A stretch of 64,000 nucleotides of DNA from assembly GCA_900544765.1 (NCBI GenBank), contig UQWI01000002.1, positions 191,971 to 255,970 on the forward strand, given 5' to 3'. The notes under the pieces were generated by a model that did no database searches, was not told where the DNA came from, and was given only the letters and a program-made list of their open reading frames with translations. The stretch comes from an uncultured Eubacteriales bacterium (lineage in GTDB: Bacteria; Bacillota; Clostridia; Oscillospirales; Oscillospiraceae). Shown here piece after piece: positions 59,381 to 64,000 of this stretch. Position 1 is the first letter of the stretch. Each line of letters starts with the position of its first letter. Made by a program: the position numbers and the translations under genes.

Positions 59381-59692
59381 ATGCTGTGGAACATACTCGG
59401 CGCGGCCGCGGCCGCGGCGCTGGTTGTGCTGTTAATCTGGAAACTGCGCGGGCTGATGCTCACGCCGGTGAGAACCGGGCAGGGCACCGAGCTCACGGTG
59501 CGGCTGGACGTATACGGCCCGGATACCTCGCTTGAGGGTGCCGTCGCGGCCATCAAATGGCTGAGGGAGAACGGCACACTGCCGTGCAACATAGAGATAC
59601 GTGACCTGGGAATGGACGATGCCACGCGCGCCGTGGCGAGCTCCCTTGCAGGCGACGACGAGTACATATGCTTTTTAATGGAAGGGAATTAA
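59381..59692 (+). CDS. Small single-pass membrane protein (103 aa)
   Basis: An N-terminal hydrophobic segment (about residues 3-22) is followed by a short soluble domain with the pattern LTVRLDVYGPDTSLEGAVAAIKWL. A ferredoxin-like alpha/beta fold is possible, but I do not recognise the family. It lies 50 bp after uvrA and directly adjoins recD2, whose GTG start is the next base after its stop. It is probably translated together with recD2. Confidence 0.6.
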   Translation: MLWNILGAAAAAALVVLLIWKLRGLMLTPVRTGQGTELTVRLDVYGPDTSLEGAVAAIKWLRENGTLPCNIEIRDLGMDDATRAVASSLAGDDEYICFLMEGN

Positions 59693-61930
59693 GTGCAGGA
59701 AGAAGAACTACAGGAGCTGTACGGCAAGATAGCCTCCGTTATCTATACAAATGAAGAAAACGGCTACGCCGTGCTCCGCCTGGAGGAGCAGGGCGGGGAG
59801 ACGGTGAACGTAGTCGGCACGCTGCCTTCGGCATATCCGGGCGAGGAGCTGCACATCATGGGCCAGTGGGTTACCCACCCGAACCACGGCCGGCAGTTCA
59901 AGTGCGAGTACGCCGAGCGCAGCCTGCCCCGCACAAAGGAGGGCATATACGCCTACCTGGCCGGTCATGCCGTCAAGGGCATAGGCCCCGCCACCGCAGC
60001 CGTGATAGTCGACAAGTTCGGCGACAGGACGCTGGACGTGCTGGAAAACCACCCGGATGAGCTCGCCGCCCTGCGCGGGATAGGCGACGCGAAGGCGCTG
60101 CGCATAAGCCGCGACTTCCGCCGCCAGGCGCTGCTGCGCCGTTTGATGGAGTTCCTGTGCTCGCACGAGCTCAAGCCTATACTGGCCGTCAGGCTCTACC
60201 GTTTCTACGGCGAGGAGGCCATGTCCGTCCTCGAGGAGGACCCGTACATAATCGCCGCCCCGCACATAGGCGGCAGCTTCGCCGAGGCCGACAGGCTCGC
60301 CCTCGGCATGGGCGGCAGCTATGACAGCCCGATGCGTGTGCGCGCCGCGGCAATTTTCGAGCTCAGGCACAACTCAGGCAACGGCCACTGCTTCATCCCC
60401 ACGGACAAGCTCTGCGCCGCCACGGCGCAGTTCATAGACGTGGAGCTCGAGTCGGTCAAGGCCGCTGTCGACGCCCTGGCGGAGAGCGGCGACATAGTGC
60501 GCACGGAATTATCCGGGCGTGACGTCACCTACCTCGCCGAGCTCTACGAGGCCGAGACCCGCGTGGCCGAGCGCCTCTTGAAGATGGCCTCCGTCCCCAT
60601 GACTGAGACGGATGTGGACAAGCTCATCGACTCGCTGGAGACCTTCCGCTCCGTCAAGTACGCGCCGAAGCAGCGCGAGGCGGTCAAGCTCGCGGCCAAC
60701 AGCCGGGTGATGGCCCTCACGGGCGGCCCCGGTACGGGCAAAACCACGTCGCTGCGCGCCATACTCGCCGTATATGACTCAATGGGCGTCGACACGCTGC
60801 TCACGGCCCCCACGGGCCGCGCCGCCAAGCGCATGGGCGAGGTCACCGGCCGCGAGGCCTCCACAATACACCGCCTGCTGGGCGCGGGCTTCTCCGAAAA
60901 CGGGGAGCGCGTCGTGTTTGCGCGAGACGCCGAGAACAAGCTCAAGTGCGGCGCCGTCGTGCTGGACGAGTGCTCGATGGTTGACATAATACTTATGGAC
61001 GCGCTGCTGCAGGCCATGCCCGAGGACGCGAGGCTCATACTTGTGGGCGACGCCGACCAGCTGCCGAGCGTAGGCCCGGGCCGGGTGTTCGCCGACATCC
61101 TCAAGAGCGGCGTGATTCCGGCCGTGAGCCTGACGGAGATTTTCCGCCAGGCCGGGGAGAGCCGCATAGTCTCCTACGCGCACGAGATAAACGCCGGGCG
61201 CCACCCGCGCCTGGCCGAGAACAAGGGCGACTTTTTCTTCCTGCGGCGGTCCGACCCCGTCAAGTGCTCGGAGACGATAGCCGAGCTCTGCTCGGTGCGG
61301 CTGCCGGTGAAGATGGGCATACCCAGCGAGGAGATACAGGTGCTCAGCCCGACGCGCAAGGGCGAGGCTGGCACCGGCGAGCTCAACCGCCGCCTGCAGG
61401 CGGTGCTCAATCCGCCGTCCAAGGGGAAAAACGAGAAAATTTTTGGCCCTGTCACCTTCAGAGAGGGCGACAGGGTGATGCAAATTCGCAACAACTATGA
61501 TATGATATGGAGAAAGGAGCCGGTATCCGGCGGCCTGGTCGAGACGGGAGCGGGCATATACAACGGGGATATCGGCTACATCCTGGCAATTGACGCCGAA
61601 AACGAGACGCTGACCGTGGACTTTGACGGGCGCATCGCCGCTATGAGCTTCGACGCTCTGGTAGAGCTCGAGCACGCCTGGGCCATCACCGTACACAAGA
61701 GCCAGGGCAGCGAGTACAGGGCCGTGGTGCTGGCAATAGAGCCCGGCGCGCCCCGCCTGATGACGCGCGGCGTGCTGTACACCGCCGTGACCCGCGCCAG
61801 GGAGCTGCTTATAGCGGCGGGGGACGAGAACGAGGCCCAGAAGATGATAGACAACCACATACAGTCCAGGCGTTACAGCGGCCTTCGCATCCGGCTGCGT
61901 GAAGCGGAGAATAGTGAAGCTCAGCGGTAA
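59693..61930 (+). CDS. recD2: RecD2-type ATP-dependent DNA helicase
   Basis: A 745-residue SF1B 5'-3' helicase. The N-terminal OB-like and helix-hairpin-helix region (about 1-200) is typical of the long RecD2 form that works without RecBC. Walker A GGPGTGKTT is at 344-352, then DECSMVD (Walker B), GDADQLPSVGPG (motif III) and the late VHKSQGSEY and YTAVTRA motifs. It starts at GTG, at the end of the preceding gene. RecD2 acts in mismatch and recombination repair, in keeping with linkage to uvrA. Confidence 0.94.
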   Translation: MQEEELQELYGKIASVIYTNEENGYAVLRLEEQGGETVNVVGTLPSAYPGEELHIMGQWVTHPNHGRQFKCEYAERSLPRTKEGIYAYLAGHAVKGIGPATAAVIVDKFGDRTLDVLENHPDELAALRGIGDAKALRISRDFRRQALLRRLMEFLCSHELKPILAVRLYRFYGEEAMSVLEEDPYIIAAPHIGGSFAEADRLALGMGGSYDSPMRVRAAAIFELRHNSGNGHCFIPTDKLCAATAQFIDVELESVKAAVDALAESGDIVRTELSGRDVTYLAELYEAETRVAERLLKMASVPMTETDVDKLIDSLETFRSVKYAPKQREAVKLAANSRVMALTGGPGTGKTTSLRAILAVYDSMGVDTLLTAPTGRAAKRMGEVTGREASTIHRLLGAGFSENGERVVFARDAENKLKCGAVVLDECSMVDIILMDALLQAMPEDARLILVGDADQLPSVGPGRVFADILKSGVIPAVSLTEIFRQAGESRIVSYAHEINAGRHPRLAENKGDFFFLRRSDPVKCSETIAELCSVRLPVKMGIPSEEIQVLSPTRKGEAGTGELNRRLQAVLNPPSKGKNEKIFGPVTFREGDRVMQIRNNYDMIWRKEPVSGGLVETGAGIYNGDIGYILAIDAENETLTVDFDGRIAAMSFDALVELEHAWAITVHKSQGSEYRAVVLAIEPGAPRLMTRGVLYTAVTRARELLIAAGDENEAQKMIDNHIQSRRYSGLRIRLREAENSEAQR

Positions 61931-61953
61931 GCCTGACAGGAAGGGGTTAAATC

Positions 61954-62604
61954 ATGGGAAAGCTCGCCGATGGTATACTGGATTTGCTGTTTGAGCCGAG
62001 ATGTGCGTTTTGCCGCAAGCGGCTGCGCCCGGGCGAGAGCGGTATGTGCTCGAATTGTGCGGACACGCTGCCGTTCAGGCGCCCGCCTCTCATTGAGCCG
62101 TGCACTTTCGTGGACGTGATGTGCGCGCCGCTGCCGTACAAGGATGACGAAGTGCGCGAGGCCCTGCTGCGCTACAAGTTCGGCGGCAAGACGGTGTATT
62201 CGCGCCTGTTCGGGCGGCTCATAGCCGAGAGCGTCCGCGAGTGCCTTACGGGCAAGTACGACCTCATATCCTGGGTGCCGCTGTCCGAGAAGCGGCTCCG
62301 CGAGCGCGGCTACGACCAGGCCATGCTGCTGGCGCTGGCCGCGGCGCTCGAGCTGGACGACGTGGCTGTCGAGACCCTGCGCAAAAACCGCAACACAGCC
62401 CCGCAGAGCGGCACGGAGTCCGCCGACGAGCGGAGAGCCAACATATCCGGGGCCTACGAGGTCATAGATTCGGAGCTGGTGCGCGGCAAGCGCATACTGC
62501 TGATTGACGATATCATCACCACCGGTTCCACCCTGAGCGAGTGCGCCAGGACGCTGATGCTCGCCGGGGCGGAGGGCGTAGTCTGCGCTGCGGTCGCCCA
62601 CTAG
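61954..62604 (+). CDS. ComF-family phosphoribosyltransferase-like protein
   Basis: A 216-residue protein. An N-terminal zinc finger (Cys 17, 20, 32, 35) is followed by a type I phosphoribosyltransferase domain with VPLSEKRLRERGYDQA and the PRPP-binding ILLIDDIITTGSTLSECA near residues 182-199. ComFC-like proteins take part in DNA uptake or single-strand DNA handling in competent bacteria. It lies 23 bp after recD2 with an AAGGGG site. No comFA is nearby. Confidence 0.9.
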   Translation: MGKLADGILDLLFEPRCAFCRKRLRPGESGMCSNCADTLPFRRPPLIEPCTFVDVMCAPLPYKDDEVREALLRYKFGGKTVYSRLFGRLIAESVRECLTGKYDLISWVPLSEKRLRERGYDQAMLLALAAALELDDVAVETLRKNRNTAPQSGTESADERRANISGAYEVIDSELVRGKRILLIDDIITTGSTLSECARTLMLAGAEGVVCAAVAH

Positions 62605-62672
62605 ATTAAATCAGCATAACGCTGTCTATTATATAAAAGAGGTCCTTTAGCGCTCAGAAAGGTTGTAAAACT

Positions 62673-63704
62673 ATGCCGATATTTGATAAAGACATAGCCC
62701 TCGACATGGGCACCACGCGCGTACTACTGTACACCCGGGGCAAGGGCGTACAGGTGCGCGAGCCGGCTTTGGTAGCCGTAGACAAGTTTTCCGGCAGGCT
62801 CGTAAAGGTGGGCGAGGAGGCGCAGAAGATGCTGGGCCGCACGCCGGCGAGCATAGTGCCAATACAGCCCATCGTCGGCGGAGTCATATCCGACTACGAC
62901 ATGACCGTCGCCATGCTGCGCGAGCTGATGAAGAGGGTCACCAGCCTGAGCCTCTTTAAGCCGAGGGTGCTCGTCTGCGTACCCGGCAGCATCACCGGCG
63001 TTGAGGAGCGCGCCGTGGTCGACGCGGTGACCGAGGCAGGCGCGCGGAAGGTCTATCTCGTGGAGAGCGCCGTCGCCACGGCCTACGGCGCGGGCCTCGA
63101 CGTCTCGAAGCCTGACGGCCAGATGATAATCGACGTGGGTGGAGGCACTACCGAGTGCGCTGTCGTCTCGCTCGGCGGGGTGGCCGAGTGCGAGAGCATC
63201 AAAACGGCGGGCGCCTCCTTCGACGAGGCAATAATCCGCTACATCCGCCGCCGTCACAACGTGCTTGTGGGCGAAAAGACTGCGGAAGAGGTCAAGATGA
63301 GCATAGGCTGCGTCGTGCCGAGGCCTGACGTGGGCGTCGAGGAGGTCAAGGGCCGTGACCTGGTCACCGGCCTGCCCAAGACCGTCAAGATTAGCTCCAG
63401 CGAGCTTGCCGAGGTCCTGCTCGAGCCCATGCGCGACATACTCGAGGCCATACACCTGGTGCTCGAGCGCACACCGCCGGAGCTGGTCGCGGACATATCC
63501 CAAAACGGCATTGTAATGTCCGGCGGCGGCAGCCTCATCTACGGCATAGACCGCCTTGTCGAACGCGACACCGGCATACGCACCGTTGTTGTCGACGACC
63601 CGGTTTCCTGCTCCGCCTACGGCGCGGGCAAGCTGCTCACGCGGCTGAACGACATGGACGAGGGCATGGTCAACTTCGCAAGAAAGCGCATGCTGCGCGG
63701 GTAA
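62673..63704 (+). CDS. mreB: Rod-shape determining protein MreB/Mbl
   Basis: A 343-residue bacterial actin. The phosphate-1 loop is DMGTTR (11-16), phosphate-2 is IDVGGGTTE (about 153-161), and the adenosine motif is MSGGGSLIYGID. It polymerises under the membrane to guide elongation of the cell wall. It ends a repair-gene run instead of heading mreBCD, so it may be an Mbl- or MreBH-type paralogue. An AGAAAGG site precedes the ATG, and a weak promoter may lie in the 68-bp gap. A strong terminator follows. Confidence 0.93.
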   Translation: MPIFDKDIALDMGTTRVLLYTRGKGVQVREPALVAVDKFSGRLVKVGEEAQKMLGRTPASIVPIQPIVGGVISDYDMTVAMLRELMKRVTSLSLFKPRVLVCVPGSITGVEERAVVDAVTEAGARKVYLVESAVATAYGAGLDVSKPDGQMIIDVGGGTTECAVVSLGGVAECESIKTAGASFDEAIIRYIRRRHNVLVGEKTAEEVKMSIGCVVPRPDVGVEEVKGRDLVTGLPKTVKISSSELAEVLLEPMRDILEAIHLVLERTPPELVADISQNGIVMSGGGSLIYGIDRLVERDTGIRTVVVDDPVSCSAYGAGKLLTRLNDMDEGMVNFARKRMLRG

Positions 63705-63712
63705 CAGGCAAT

Positions 63713-63742
63713 AAAAATGCTCCCCGGAAGGGGAGCATTTTT
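63713..63742 (+). terminator. Terminator of mreB
   Basis: A 13-bp stem (63713-63725 with 63730-63742) with A5 and T5 ends and a GGAA loop. Confidence 0.92.
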
Positions 63743-63767
63743 GCATTCACGCGGTGAATTATACTAT

Positions 63768-64000
63768 CAAGTGCAACACTTTTTAAGGGAATAAAAGAGT
63801 TCATACAGAGCCCCACGTGGTAGAATGGAGTAACCACACAACCAAGACACCAGGAGGGGACTGTATGAACTACCATCATCTTACCATAGAAGAGCGCTCT
63901 TGTATACGAAAATATTACGTCGACGGACTTAGCTACCGCGAAATTGCCCGGCTGATCGGCAGAAACGTCAGCACGGTATCTCGGGAGATCCGCCGCAACT
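63768..64000 (+). mobile_element. IS30-family insertion sequence, left end (cut by window edge)
   Basis: The start of an IS30-like element is recognised from its transposase. The left boundary is a guess, near AAGTGCAACAC after the mreB terminator, because the other end lies outside the window and the inverted repeats cannot be compared. The DNA here is less GC-rich than the flanking genes. Confidence 0.6.
63865..64000 (+). CDS. IS30-family transposase, N-terminal part
   Basis: The first 45 codons of a transposase, open at the window end. HHLTIEERSCIRKYY and GLSYREIARLIGRNVSTVSREIRRN are the helix-turn-helix region of IS30 transposases, which bind the element ends. An AGGAGGGG site precedes the ATG. 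The catalytic DDE domain would lie beyond the window, so intactness is unknown. Confidence 0.92.
   Translation, partial: MNYHHLTIEERSCIRKYYVDGLSYREIARLIGRNVSTVSREIRRN

Overview
The window looks like chromosomal DNA from a GC-rich, endospore-forming anaerobe of the Bacillota (class Clostridia; an Oscillospirales-like organism is my best guess). The evidence is spmA/spmB, an AbrB/SpoVT-type regulator, RqcP, GdpP, RicT, MtaB, the gdpP-rplI-dnaB and tilS-hpt-ftsH gene orders, two separate 2-oxoacid:ferredoxin oxidoreductase clusters, and Gram-positive-like promoters and intrinsic terminators. Genus cannot be fixed from the sequence. No tRNA, rRNA or CRISPR array was seen.

Layout. 1-2.4 kb: end of a pyrimidine-nucleoside phosphorylase gene, a metallo-beta-lactamase-fold hydrolase and an unknown protein. 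2.4-10.6 kb: a putative organic-acid or amino-acid fermentation locus. On the minus strand it has a GntR regulator, two tandem ketopantoate-reductase-like dehydrogenases, a P-loop ATPase and a four-subunit 2-oxoacid:ferredoxin oxidoreductase; divergent to it are a YkvI-type transporter and a small membrane protein. 10.7-13.9 kb: an ECF-type sigma factor and a large membrane-anchored probable anti-sigma factor with an internally duplicated ectodomain. 14.3-18.8 kb: gapA, a degenerate sensor-like protein, rqcP, a flavodoxin-like protein, and trxA with an unusual thioredoxin reductase. 18.9-24.7 kb: glnS, an SLH surface protein, ychF, and two tandem XRE-membrane proteins with nearly identical N-termini.

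24.7-33.0 kb is a long minus-strand housekeeping run, gdpP-rplI-dnaB-tilS-hpt-ftsH, interrupted between hpt and ftsH by a four-copy 54-bp tandem repeat. 33.1-38.9 kb on the plus strand: a sugar-nucleotide transferase with what looks like a mutase-domain remnant, a TetR regulator, ahcY, mgtE (with a structured leader) and an AEC transporter. 39-41 kb: ricT and holB. 41.3-46.7 kb: an iron-sulfur aldo/keto reductase, then porCDAB divergent from a GNAT-iclR pair with a candidate IclR operator between them. 46.8-51.5 kb: serC-serA, mtaB and a divergent cysteine desulfurase. 51.7-56 kb: abrB, spmAB, a SLOG protein, and a DUF1934 protein with argS.

56-63.7 kb: an argS-uvrA gap that carries a candidate small RNA, then uvrA, a small membrane protein, recD2, a comF-like gene and mreB. 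The window ends inside the left end of an IS30-family insertion sequence.

Start codons were chosen from ribosome-binding sites and family N-termini; several are GTG or TTG. Promoters are called by eye from -35/-10 matches with 16-18 bp spacing, so they are predictions. Very long reading frames opposite real genes are GC-driven shadows and are not listed.
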